The notes: generated from the sequence alone by a model not told the origin. A stretch of DNA of 33,959 nt from Clostridium sp. (GCA_012512905.1 JAAZDF010000042.1:1-33959); one strand, 5' to 3'; shown: positions 1 to 8,982, numbered from the stretch's first letter. A program made the numbers and translations.

Positions 1-2
1 AA

Positions 3-83
3 ATAGAAACTTGGCTCAATAATTATCCAAGGCGGCTATTTAATGGGCTCTCAGCATTTCAATATAAATTAAAAGTAGCGTAA
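3..83 (+). pseudogene. C-terminal end of a transposase-like ORF (truncated by window edge)
   Basis: Frame 3 reads IETWLNNYPRRLFNGLSAFQYKLKVA* with a stop at 81-83; the WLNNYPRR..NG.SAFQ pattern resembles transposase C-termini. Only 26 aa are visible. Confidence 0.45.
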
Positions 84-151
84 AATATTGTGTAGGATTT
101 TTCTTTCATTACACTTTACAACCTAGGGAGTTATTATTATCATAAATTTAT

Positions 152-180
152 TTGCTTAATGAATAATAAGGTGTTATAAT
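152..180 (+). promoter_or_regulatory. sigma-70-type promoter upstream of helicase leader
   Basis: TTGCTT (152-157), 17 nt spacer, TATAAT (175-180). Confidence 0.5.
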
Positions 181-232
181 ATTTCAGTGGTTGAGAGTAT
201 TATAATAAAATGAAATTATGCTTAAGTATGAT

Positions 233-262
233 AACCTTGCAGTATAACTGCGAGGTTTTTTT
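233..262 (+). terminator. Intrinsic terminator in the leader of the helicase gene (possible attenuator)
   Basis: AACCTTGCAGT-ATA-ACTGCGAGGTT 11-bp stem (one G-U) followed by TTTTT, 33 nt before the ATG at 295. Confidence 0.65.
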
Positions 263-294
263 ATGAATAGAAATAAATATATAATGAGGTAAGA

Positions 295-1869
295 ATGGGA
301 AAAACAAGATTTAATGAATTAAATTTAAAAAAAGAAGTTTTAAAATCGATAGACGAAATGGGATATGAGTATCCTTCGGAAATACAAGAGGAAGCAATAC
401 CAGTAATTTTAGATGGAAAAGATATAATAGGCCAAGCTCAAACAGGAACAGGGAAAACCCTTGCATTCGCAGCTCCTATTCTTTCAAAACTTAAAAAATC
501 TAAATCTGTAAAAGCTGTGATTCTTGCACCAACAAGAGAACTTGCTATGCAGGTAAGTGAAGAAACAAGAACTATAGCTAAAAATTCTAATGTAAAAATA
601 CTCGCTGTTTATGGTGGTTCATCAATCCAAAATCAACTTCGTGAATTAAGAAGAGGCGTTGATATAGTTGTTGGAACTCCTGGAAGAATGATTGACTTAA
701 TAAAAAGAAGAGCCTTAAAAGTAGATGAGATAGAGTATCTAGTACTAGATGAAGCAGACGAGATGCTTAATATGGGTTTTATAAATGATATAGAAAGAAT
801 AATGAGAGATATGTCAGGAAAAAAACAAACCATGCTTTTTTCTGCAACAATGCCAAGAGAAATAAAAAATCTATCAAAAAAATATATGAAAAATGATAGA
901 GTTCATATAAAAACTAAAGACAAGGCAATGACCGTATCTACAGTGTCACAGTATTACTATGAGGTTAAGAATCATTTTAAATTTGAATCTTTATGTAGAA
1001 TAATAGATACAGAAGATATGGATTCTGTTTTGATCTTCAGAAAAACTAAACGTGGTGTGGATGAACTTGTTAGAAGTCTAATAGATAAAGGATTTAATGC
1101 AACTGGAATGCATGGAGATATGACTCAAAATGTTAGAATATCTACCCTTAAAAACTTTAAAAATAAAAAAGTTAAGTTTTTAGTTGCAACAGATGTTGCC
1201 GCTAGAGGAATTGATATAGATGCCTTATCTCACGTAATAAATTATGATCTTCCACAAGATGTTGAGTCTTATGTTCATAGAATAGGAAGAACAGGAAGAG
1301 CGAAACAAGAAGGAATAGCTATATCTCTTGCAAGTAATAAAGATAGAAATATGCTAAGAGTTATAGAAAGAACAACTAAAAGTAAAATAACAAGAAAAGA
1401 ACTTCCAAGTGTAGAGGATATTTTTAAATCTAAGAATGAAGAATTAGTTTCTAAGGTTAAAAAGGAAATTGATAAAAAAGGTTTTGAAAAATACTATCCT
1501 ATACTTGAAGAGTTAAAGGAAGAATCATCTATAGAAGATATAGCAGCTGCCTTAATTAAAATGGTTTACAAAGAAGAGCTTAGTTTTGACTATTCGTCAA
1601 ATACTTTAGAGCAGCCTACAAGCCAAACTAGATTATTTATCAATGCTGGTTCTATGGATAAGCTAACACCAATAAAACTTATCGAGTTTTTAGCAGAAAC
1701 TGCGAATATCGAGAGAAAAGATATTGGAAGCATAGATATATTAACTAAATTTTCATTTATGGATATAACTCAAGGTCTTGAAAAAGATATTATAAAAAAT
1801 GCAAACGGTAAAAATTTATCGGGACGAAAAGTTAGATTTGAAGTCGCGTCAAACAAAAAAAGAAAATAG
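295..1869 (+). CDS. DEAD-box ATP-dependent RNA helicase with DbpA-like C-terminal RNA-binding domain
   Basis: AQTGTGKT, PTRELA, DEAD, SAT, HRIGRTGR motifs; C-terminal ..TRLFINAGSMDKLTP...NLSGRKVRFEVA resembles the DbpA/CshA RRM-like domain. Confidence 0.93.
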   Translation: MGKTRFNELNLKKEVLKSIDEMGYEYPSEIQEEAIPVILDGKDIIGQAQTGTGKTLAFAAPILSKLKKSKSVKAVILAPTRELAMQVSEETRTIAKNSNVKILAVYGGSSIQNQLRELRRGVDIVVGTPGRMIDLIKRRALKVDEIEYLVLDEADEMLNMGFINDIERIMRDMSGKKQTMLFSATMPREIKNLSKKYMKNDRVHIKTKDKAMTVSTVSQYYYEVKNHFKFESLCRIIDTEDMDSVLIFRKTKRGVDELVRSLIDKGFNATGMHGDMTQNVRISTLKNFKNKKVKFLVATDVAARGIDIDALSHVINYDLPQDVESYVHRIGRTGRAKQEGIAISLASNKDRNMLRVIERTTKSKITRKELPSVEDIFKSKNEELVSKVKKEIDKKGFEKYYPILEELKEESSIEDIAAALIKMVYKEELSFDYSSNTLEQPTSQTRLFINAGSMDKLTPIKLIEFLAETANIERKDIGSIDILTKFSFMDITQGLEKDIIKNANGKNLSGRKVRFEVASNKKRK

Positions 1870-1881
1870 ATAGTATATAAA

Positions 1882-1919
1882 AGACAGATCTTATTTTTAA
1901 ATAGGCTTTGTCTTTTTTT
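1882..1919 (+). terminator. Intrinsic terminator after helicase
   Basis: AAAGACAGA...TTGTCTTTTTTT stem followed by T-tract. Confidence 0.5.
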
Positions 1920-2035
1920 AGGCATTAATTTGCTTTAAATACTAATAATTACTCTTTAGTTTATCGTAAATATGATATAATAACCTTGAGTAAAGATTTC
2001 TCTAAAACTTATAATAAAATTGGAGGTTTTATAAA

Positions 2036-3031
2036 ATGAAAAAAGTTATTAATAATCCAAATGAAGTTGTAACAGAGTTACTAGATGGTATGGTTTATGC
2101 TCATCCTAACTATGTAAGGCGATTAGAAGGACTAGAAGTTCTAGTTAGAAAAAACGCTCCAGTAGCAGGTAAAGTTGCTTTAGTTAGTGGTGGGGGATCT
2201 GGACACGAACCTTCTCACGGCGGTTTTGTTGGAAAAGGAATGCTTGACGGTGCTGTTGCTGGGGAAATGTTTACATCACCTACGCCAGATCAAGTTTACG
2301 AAGCTGTTAAAGCTGTAGATTCTGATAAGGGTGTACTTTTAATTATTAAGAATTACACGGGCGATATTATGAACTTTGAAATGGCTAAAGAAATGGCTGA
2401 GGCTGATGGAGTAAATGTTGATTATGTAGTAGTTAACGATGACGTTGCAGTTGAAGATTCTACTTATACTTCAGGAAGAAGAGGAATCGCTGGAACAGTA
2501 TTCGTTCATAAACTTACAGGAGCTAAAGCAGAAACTGGTGCAGATCTTAAGGAAGTTAAAAGAGTAGCAGAAAAAGTTATTGCTAACACAAGATCAATGG
2601 GTCTTGCACTTAGTCCATGTACAATACCAGCTGCAGGAAAACCTAATTTTACCTTAGCAGAAAATGAAATAGAAGTTGGTATGGGTATTCATGGAGAGCC
2701 AGGAACACACAGAGAAGAAATAAGACCAGCGGACGAACTTGTTGATCATTTACTTGAAAAAATATTAGAAGATATAGACTATTCTGACAGCGAAGTTGCT
2801 GTTATGGTTAATGGTCTAGCAGCTACACCTCTTATGGAACTATATATAGTAAATAAGAGAGTACATGAAGTGTTAAACGAAAAAGGAATAAAAGTTTATG
2901 ATTCATTAGTTGGAGAATTTATGACATCAATTGAGATGGCAGGTTTTTCAATTACTCTTCTTAAACTAGACGATGAATTAAAAGAATTATTAGATGCTCC
3001 AGCTGATACACCAGCTCTTAAGCATTTATAG
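2036..3031 (+). CDS. dhaK: Dihydroxyacetone kinase subunit DhaK
   Basis: MKKVINNPNEVV.E.L.G.....P....L; GGGSGHEPSHGGFVGKGMLDGAV.GE.FTSPTPDQ; GIHGEPG. Strong RBS (ggagg). Confidence 0.95.
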   Translation: MKKVINNPNEVVTELLDGMVYAHPNYVRRLEGLEVLVRKNAPVAGKVALVSGGGSGHEPSHGGFVGKGMLDGAVAGEMFTSPTPDQVYEAVKAVDSDKGVLLIIKNYTGDIMNFEMAKEMAEADGVNVDYVVVNDDVAVEDSTYTSGRRGIAGTVFVHKLTGAKAETGADLKEVKRVAEKVIANTRSMGLALSPCTIPAAGKPNFTLAENEIEVGMGIHGEPGTHREEIRPADELVDHLLEKILEDIDYSDSEVAVMVNGLAATPLMELYIVNKRVHEVLNEKGIKVYDSLVGEFMTSIEMAGFSITLLKLDDELKELLDAPADTPALKHL

Positions 3032-3054
3032 AACTGCAAGGAGGACATTTGCAA

Positions 3055-3681
3055 ATGGTAAACACACAAAAAATAGTAGAGGTATTACTCTACACAAGAG
3101 AAATTATAGAGGAAAACAAATTATATTTAACAGAACTTGACGCTGCCATTGGAGACGGAGACCATGGAATTAATATGGCCAAAGGATTTAATGCTGCAAA
3201 AGAAAAAATTGAAAGCAGTGAATTTGACAATCCAGGAGCTTTATTGAAATCAGTAGGAATGGCCCTTATTTCTAAAGTTGGAGGAGCATCAGGACCTCTT
3301 TATGGGACTATGTTTCTAAATGCTGGAAAAATTATTGGAGATAAGGAAGAAATAGATGTTAAGGATCTAGTTGAAATGTTAGATTCAGGACTAGAAGGTG
3401 TAAAGATGAGAGGAAAAGCAAATCTTGGAGATAAAACCATGATTGACTCCATCGAACCATCTATTGAAGCGATGAGAGCCTCTATAGAAGCAGGCGACGA
3501 CTACAAGGTTACTCTTGAAAAAGCTGTTGAAGCTGCAACTAAGGGTGTAGCGTATACTGAAACAATAGCAGCTAAAAAAGGAAGAGCAGCATACCTTGGT
3601 GATCGTAGTATAGGACACAAAGATCCAGGTGCAGAGTCCTTCCGTTTTATAATTAAATCTATATCAGACAGTTTTCAATAA
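3055..3681 (+). CDS. dhaL: Dihydroxyacetone kinase subunit DhaL
   Basis: ELDAAIGDGDHGINM, GGASGPLYG, RGRAAYLGDRSIGHKDPGA; RBS aaggagg at 3038-3044; ATG at 3055 chosen over TTG 3049. Confidence 0.93.
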   Translation: MVNTQKIVEVLLYTREIIEENKLYLTELDAAIGDGDHGINMAKGFNAAKEKIESSEFDNPGALLKSVGMALISKVGGASGPLYGTMFLNAGKIIGDKEEIDVKDLVEMLDSGLEGVKMRGKANLGDKTMIDSIEPSIEAMRASIEAGDDYKVTLEKAVEAATKGVAYTETIAAKKGRAAYLGDRSIGHKDPGAESFRFIIKSISDSFQ

Positions 3682-3694
3682 TAAATAAATAAAG

Positions 3695-3725
3695 ACCAGG
3701 CATATAATTAATGCCTGGTTTTATT
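3695..3725. terminator. Bidirectional intrinsic terminator
   Basis: ACCAGGCAT-ATAATTA-ATGCCTGGT followed by TTTATTTTTT; overlaps the 3' end of the convergent EamA ORF. Confidence 0.75.
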
Positions 3726-4625
3726 TTTTGAATAATAATTTGTTCCTATAACTCCTGAAATAATAAAAACTCCACCTATAATATGATAATAATATAAAGG
3801 TTCTTTTAAAATTACCGCTCCAGCGAAAATTGAAATTAATGTTGCTAGATGATTAAAAATACTTGTTTTTGAAGCCTCAAGATGGCTTAAGCTAAAGTTA
3901 GAAAGAGAAGCTGTAAGAAGAGTTGAAAGAAGTGATAAAAATAGTATTGCGACAATAAAAGTATTTGATTTAAATGGCTGAAGAATTATATTTAAATTAT
4001 TATTTAGAATATGAGTTATTAAATTTATAGAATTAAATACAACAAATCCAGATGTTATAGATACAAAAGTCATATCTAAGAAATGATATTTCTTTGAGTA
4101 TTTTCTAATTAATATAAAGTTTATTGATGTAGATAATGCAGACATTAAAATGAGTGCTATTCCTTTGATATTTTTTGTTGCACCTGAATTTGATCCTAAG
4201 ACAACAATTAAAATTACTCCTAGAACTGAAATTAAAATAGAAGTTCTTTGCTTTATATTAATTTTTTCTTTTAGGATTATAACAGCAAGAATTGAGGTAA
4301 TAATAGGAATGCTTGCATTAATTATCCCAGCCTCTGAGGAAGATACATATTGTAATCCATAAATTTGAAGACTAAAAAACATTAGTGGATAAAATATGCT
4401 AATTGGCAGTATATCTTTGAAAAGATTTTTATTTAAATTAACTTTTATTATTTTCAACTTAAGGAGTAATATTAATGCAATAAATGATATTAAAAACCTA
4501 AAAGCTAATGTTTGAATAGGACTTGAAATACCTATTGTTAATTTATTAAACATAAAAGAAAATCCTATAATTGTTGACTGAAGTAGTACTGCTATATATG
4601 CTTTTGTCTTATTAGTTATATTCAT
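3708..4625 (-). CDS. EamA/DMT-family membrane transporter
   Basis: About ten hydrophobic segments; two EamA-like halves (PIITSILAVIILKEKINIKQ...GVILIV; FAGAVILKEPLYYYHIIGGVFIISGV). Confidence 0.88.
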   Translation of the reverse strand: MNITNKTKAYIAVLLQSTIIGFSFMFNKLTIGISSPIQTLAFRFLISFIALILLLKLKIIKVNLNKNLFKDILPISIFYPLMFFSLQIYGLQYVSSSEAGIINASIPIITSILAVIILKEKINIKQRTSILISVLGVILIVVLGSNSGATKNIKGIALILMSALSTSINFILIRKYSKKYHFLDMTFVSITSGFVVFNSINLITHILNNNLNIILQPFKSNTFIVAILFLSLLSTLLTASLSNFSLSHLEASKTSIFNHLATLISIFAGAVILKEPLYYYHIIGGVFIISGVIGTNYYSKNKTRH

Positions 4626-4770
4626 ATCGATCCCCTTTTAAAACCATTCTTTATACTATTGTATATGTTTTTTCAGGATTATCAAATATTTAAAAAATTA
4701 ATGGATACTTAACTTGGCTTTTAAAAATAGTGCTTAAGTGTATGGTATATTAAGTTAAGAGGTGGTAATA

Positions 4771-5724
4771 ATGATTATTAATTCAGTAGGAGAAAAATTT
4801 TTGAGTAAGGAAAATTTAAATCTTCTTTCAGAAGAAAGTGGAGAAGAAATTTTATATATTCCATATAGAGACTTTGATAAAAATTTAGATATTTTAGCTA
4901 AGGCAGAGGCTTTAATTTCTATATCGGGCTTAAAAGTTGAAGATTTAGATAAATTTCCAAAACTAAAGTGGGTTCAATCATTTAGCGCAGGAGTTAATAC
5001 TTATCCTTTTGATGAACTAAAGGATAGGGATATAATTCTTACAAATACTTCTGGTATACATGCTCCCCAAATTACTGATCAAATTATGGGTGTAATTTTA
5101 AGTTTTTCAAGGCGTATACTTGAGAGTATATATAATAAGGAAAATAAAGATTTTAACAGTAATTATAATTTTGAGGAGCTTAAAGATAAAAATCTTTTAA
5201 TAATTGGAGCTGGAAATATTGCAAAACTTCTTGCGAAAAAAGCTAAGGCTTTTGATATGAAAATTACAGGTCTTAAAAGAACAGTAGTGGAGATGGATAA
5301 TTTTGATAAAGTAAAGTCAATAAACAAGTTACACGAAAGCATTAAGAATGCAGATTATGTTGTTAATATACTTCCCCTCACAAAGGAAACCTATAAGATA
5401 ATAGGAAAAGATGAATTTAATCTTATGAAAGAAACTGCAATATTTGTGAACTATGGTAGAGGAGCAAGTGTTGATGAAAAAGCTCTTGTAAATGCATTAA
5501 AGAATAAAAAAATAAGAGGAGCGGCTTTAGATGTTTTTGAAAAAGAACCTCTGCCAAAAGATAGTCCTCTTTGGGAAATGGATAATGTGATAATAACTCC
5601 CCACTCAGGTGGATTTAGTCGTGAAAATGAGCTTAGAGCGGTAAATGAAATCAAAAACAATATTATTAAATATAAAAATAATAAGAAATTAAATAATATT
5701 GTAGATTTGGATTTAGAATATTAA
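4771..5724 (+). CDS. NAD-dependent D-2-hydroxyacid dehydrogenase family protein
   Basis: GAGNIAK Rossmann motif, NYGRGASVDEKAL, ALDVFEKEPLP, ITPHSGG. ATG 4771 follows RBS aagaggtgg. Confidence 0.88.
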   Translation: MIINSVGEKFLSKENLNLLSEESGEEILYIPYRDFDKNLDILAKAEALISISGLKVEDLDKFPKLKWVQSFSAGVNTYPFDELKDRDIILTNTSGIHAPQITDQIMGVILSFSRRILESIYNKENKDFNSNYNFEELKDKNLLIIGAGNIAKLLAKKAKAFDMKITGLKRTVVEMDNFDKVKSINKLHESIKNADYVVNILPLTKETYKIIGKDEFNLMKETAIFVNYGRGASVDEKALVNALKNKKIRGAALDVFEKEPLPKDSPLWEMDNVIITPHSGGFSRENELRAVNEIKNNIIKYKNNKKLNNIVDLDLEY

Positions 5725-5738
5725 AATTGATATAAAAA

Positions 5739-5778
5739 CACCAAAATACCCAAGATGAAAATCTTGGGTATTTTGGTG
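5739..5778 (-). terminator. Perfect 18-bp hairpin, minus-strand terminator
   Basis: CACCAAAATACCCAAGAT-GAAA-ATCTTGGGTATTTTGGTG; minus strand continues TTTTTATAT. Confidence 0.75.
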
Positions 5779-5796
5779 AGACTTAATTTTATAGGT

Positions 5797-6123
5797 TTAT
5801 ATTTGTTCGAATTTTACAGCAGTACCTGAAGCGCTAACAAGTAAGATATTCTTATTAGGACCAAGAACCTGATAATCTAATGTAAGACCTAAAACTGCAT
5901 CTGCATTTAACTCTAAAGCTCTCTCTTCAAGTTCTTTTAGTGCATCGATACGAGAATTTATTAAATCTGTTTCATAAGAGTTATCTTGTTTATTAAAATA
6001 ATCTGAAAATCCAGCAGCCCCAGTATTGATATTCTTTATTTGAGTCATGACTTCACCAAAAACTATACCTGTATACTCTGTAACAACCCTATTATTAACA
6101 GAATCTGTTGTTGTAATTATCAT
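5797..6123 (-). CDS. YbjQ family (UPF0145) putative heavy-metal-binding domain protein
   Basis: MIITTTDSV...GIVFGEV.....ALKELEERALELNADAVLGLTLDYQVLG...LLVSASGTAV typical of YbjQ. Confidence 0.88.
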   Translation of the reverse strand: MIITTTDSVNNRVVTEYTGIVFGEVMTQIKNINTGAAGFSDYFNKQDNSYETDLINSRIDALKELEERALELNADAVLGLTLDYQVLGPNKNILLVSASGTAVKFEQI

Positions 6124-6221
6124 TTTTCCACTTCCTTTATATTAACTTAATACAATTATATCTATAAAATCTTATTATTTTATTAAAATTAATGTAAATT
6201 TAATGTTTTTCATAGAGACTG

Positions 6222-6237
6222 ATACCCTAATGGGTAT
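6222..6237. promoter_or_regulatory. Palindromic candidate operator, CsoR/CstR-like
   Basis: ATACCC-TAAT-GGGTAT in the divergent intergenic region between the YbjQ and ArsC-like genes. Confidence 0.4.
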
Positions 6238-6296
6238 ATAAAGTCTTAGTAATATGATAGTATTTAGTTAAAGGATAATTAAGGGAGGTAATATAT

Positions 6297-6677
6297 ATGA
6301 AAATAGCTTTTATTAGCAATGGAAATAGTTTGAGGTCACAACTTGCTGCTTCAATAGCTAAAAAAGACTTTTTGGATTTTGAAATTATTTCTGTAGGAAG
6401 CGAAAAAGATGATAAAGATCCAACAGTATATAGTGTTTTACAGGAAGAAGGATTAGATCTTGAAAATATAGAGTTTAAATCGTTGTTGGATTTAGAATTT
6501 GATTTAGACTATGCAGTTATAGTAGGATGTGAGGAAGGATGTCCTTTAGTTTTTGCAGATAAAATATTTGAATGGGAACATATAGTGAATCCTAAAGATG
6601 AGTCTATAGATGTTTATAGAGAAGCAAGAAATCAGCTGAAAATAGAAATTAAGAAATTAGCAAAAGAAATACTATAA
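6297..6677 (+). CDS. ArsC / low-MW phosphotyrosine phosphatase-like protein lacking the P-loop nucleophile Cys
   Basis: MKIAFISNGNSLRSQLAAS aligns to ArsC CTGNSCRSQ-type P-loop; GCEEGCP aligns to the C-terminal redox Cys region. RBS gggaggt. Confidence 0.75.
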   Translation: MKIAFISNGNSLRSQLAASIAKKDFLDFEIISVGSEKDDKDPTVYSVLQEEGLDLENIEFKSLLDLEFDLDYAVIVGCEEGCPLVFADKIFEWEHIVNPKDESIDVYREARNQLKIEIKKLAKEIL

Positions 6678-6682
6678 AAAAA

Positions 6683-6718
6683 TTCCGGTAATGAATATAT
6701 TCACTACCGGAATTTTTT
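6683..6718. terminator. Bidirectional intrinsic terminator
   Basis: TTCCGGTA...TACCGGAA with inner TGAATATATTCA, flanked by A/T tracts, between convergent genes. Confidence 0.75.
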
Positions 6719-6720
6719 AT

Positions 6721-7557
6721 TTAAAATCCACGATCAAAAGTAGCTGGATCTGGTCCAAGTCTTTTATTTTGATTCAAATTATCAATAATTTCAACTTCAT
6801 CTTTTGTTAAGGAGAAATCAAAAATATTTATATTTTCTTTTATTCTAGAAGGGGTTTCTGATTTTGGTAGGGCAAGAACTTTGTTTTCATAATGCCACCT
6901 AAGTATTACTTGAGCGGCTGTTTTACCATATTTATAGCCAATATCTTCAATTTGCTTTATATCAAGTTCTTGTTTACCTTGCATAAGTGGTCCCCAAGCT
7001 TCAACTTGTATATCATTATCTTTGCAAAACTTGATTGTTTCTTTTTGACTTATAAGAGGATGAATTTCAATTTGATTTATTGCAGGAACAATTTTTGTGT
7101 TTTTCATCAGGTTTTCAAGATGATGAATCTCAAAATTACATACACCAATTGATTTAGCAAGACCATCATCATACAGTTTTTCAAGAGCTTTATATGTATC
7201 TATATACTTATCTTCACCAGGCCAATGAACTAGGTAAAGATCAATATAATCAAGCTGCATTCTTTCCAGGCTGTCATGAAAAGCTTTTATAGTTTTGTCG
7301 TATCCTTGATCAGAGTTCCATACTTTCGTCGTAACAAATATTTCTTCTCGTGGTACATCGGAATCTTTAATCGCTCTACCAACACCTGCTTCATTATCAT
7401 AAATATAAGCTGTATCGATTAGTCGATAGCCAGCATTTAATGCTTCAAGTACTGCATTATAAACATCTTTTCCATCTTTAATTCTAAAGACACCATATCC
7501 TTGAGCAGGAATATCTAATCCGTTATTTAATTTCCAATTAGGAACATTTATTTTCAT
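6721..7557 (-). CDS. Aldo/keto reductase
   Basis: GYRLIDTAYIYDNEAGVGRAIKDS, TTKVWNSDQGYD, DYIDLYLVHWPG, KSIGVCNFE, LPKSETPSRIKEN. Confidence 0.95.
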   Translation of the reverse strand: MKINVPNWKLNNGLDIPAQGYGVFRIKDGKDVYNAVLEALNAGYRLIDTAYIYDNEAGVGRAIKDSDVPREEIFVTTKVWNSDQGYDKTIKAFHDSLERMQLDYIDLYLVHWPGEDKYIDTYKALEKLYDDGLAKSIGVCNFEIHHLENLMKNTKIVPAINQIEIHPLISQKETIKFCKDNDIQVEAWGPLMQGKQELDIKQIEDIGYKYGKTAAQVILRWHYENKVLALPKSETPSRIKENINIFDFSLTKDEVEIIDNLNQNKRLGPDPATFDRGF

Positions 7558-7737
7558 AGAAAACCTCCTTAGTTCTTATAATCATTATATTATAAAAAAA
7601 TTTAATTGCTATAAACATATTGTGAATATATTTAATATATACTGTGGCTAAGTAAAACCTAAGTTATCAAACTAAAGTATTTGTTAGTAATATAGGATAC
7701 TGAAAATCAAATTTTTATAAATACTAAGTTAGGATAG

Positions 7738-7766
7738 TTCATTCTCTTAGTATCCTGTGATATAAT
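7738..7766 (+). promoter_or_regulatory. Candidate mgsA promoter
   Basis: TTCATT, 17 nt, TATAAT (7761-7766); RBS ataggaggt upstream of ATG 7799. Confidence 0.4.
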
Positions 7767-7798
7767 TCAATCAATACAGGATAGGAGGTATATAATTT

Positions 7799-8179
7799 AT
7801 GAAAGGTGCACTTATAGCCCATGATAATATGAAAGATGATTTAGTAGAGTTTTGCCTAGAACATAAAAAACTTCTAGCGAATTTCCATCTATATGCAACA
7901 GGGACAACAGGAACTATATTGATAGAAAAGACGGGGCTTGATATTGAGAGAGTACTTTCAGGACCTCTTGGTGGAGATCAACAGATAGGTTCTTTAGTAG
8001 CCGAGGAAAAAGTAAAGTTTGTGATTTTTTTAAGAGATCCACTTACAGCTCAGCCGCATGAACCTGATGTACAGGCACTTTTACGACTTTGTGATGTGCA
8101 TGAAATAGCAATTGCTACAAATTTAACTTCTGCTGATATTATTCTTAGCTATTTAGAAGAGTTTTTAAATATACAATAG
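7799..8179 (+). CDS. mgsA: Methylglyoxal synthase
   Basis: [65 protein letters not shown]. Confidence 0.96.
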   Translation: MKGALIAHDNMKDDLVEFCLEHKKLLANFHLYATGTTGTILIEKTGLDIERVLSGPLGGDQQIGSLVAEEKVKFVIFLRDPLTAQPHEPDVQALLRLCDVHEIAIATNLTSADIILSYLEEFLNIQ

Positions 8180-8190
8180 GGAGAATTACT

Positions 8191-8982
8191 ATGAAAAATG
8201 ATGATTATAAAAATGACGACTTAAATGAATCAGAAGATAAATATCTAGAAAAGCAAGATGAAAATATTAATGACAATATTGAAGAAAAAGATATTATAGA
8301 TGTAGATGAGGTCTATGAGTATGATGAGTATCAAAAGAAAGATGAGAAAAAAGAAAAAAGATTTTTTAAAACAAAAGTGACATTAGTTGTTATATTAATA
8401 GCTGCAGTTTTAAGCATACTATCACCTATTATTCAAGAAATGATATTCAGAAGTGATGATGCAAGAATGTTTATTCCACAAAGTGGAATTTTCGGAACAA
8501 GGCTTGGAACAGTTCTCATATTTCTTGGTATATATATAATAGTTTATTCTTTTAATTATTTATTTAAGAAAAATACTAAATTCAACACAAAACAAAAATG
8601 GGTAATGATAGCTCTTGGATTATTAATTTCTATAGTTGGAATATCAACATTTTTTAGGTACACTGAGTATAAAGAAAATACAATTGTCCAACGTAATATT
8701 TTCCAAGAAAACTCATATTCTTATTTAGATATAACAGAAGTTAATGTTGCAACTCGAAGTTTAACAGGCAAAAACTCTACAATTAAATATGAGTATGTTC
8801 TTAAAAATGAAAAAGTTTTTGTAATAAAAGTTACTGAATCAAATATGAAAGAGGTAAGAAATATAGATGGCAAAATAAAATCAACAGCAAGGAGATCTAT
8901 TGATAATTATTCTATTCAAGAAATGGAAAGACTAGGAATGTATTCTAAAGATGAAGCTTTAAAATTATTTATAATAGAATAA
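8191..8982 (+). CDS. Hypothetical membrane protein with acidic N-terminus
   Basis: Complete ORF with RBS (atagggaga); charged N-terminus, three predicted hydrophobic segments, soluble C-terminus. Confidence 0.7.
   Translation: MKNDDYKNDDLNESEDKYLEKQDENINDNIEEKDIIDVDEVYEYDEYQKKDEKKEKRFFKTKVTLVVILIAAVLSILSPIIQEMIFRSDDARMFIPQSGIFGTRLGTVLIFLGIYIIVYSFNYLFKKNTKFNTKQKWVMIALGLLISIVGISTFFRYTEYKENTIVQRNIFQENSYSYLDITEVNVATRSLTGKNSTIKYEYVLKNEKVFVIKVTESNMKEVRNIDGKIKSTARRSIDNYSIQEMERLGMYSKDEALKLFIIE

Noticed and set aside
4706-4759. CTTAACTT/AAGTTAAG repeat between the EamA and dehydrogenase genes
   Set aside because: 8-bp AT-rich arms about 40 bp apart are expected by chance in this composition.
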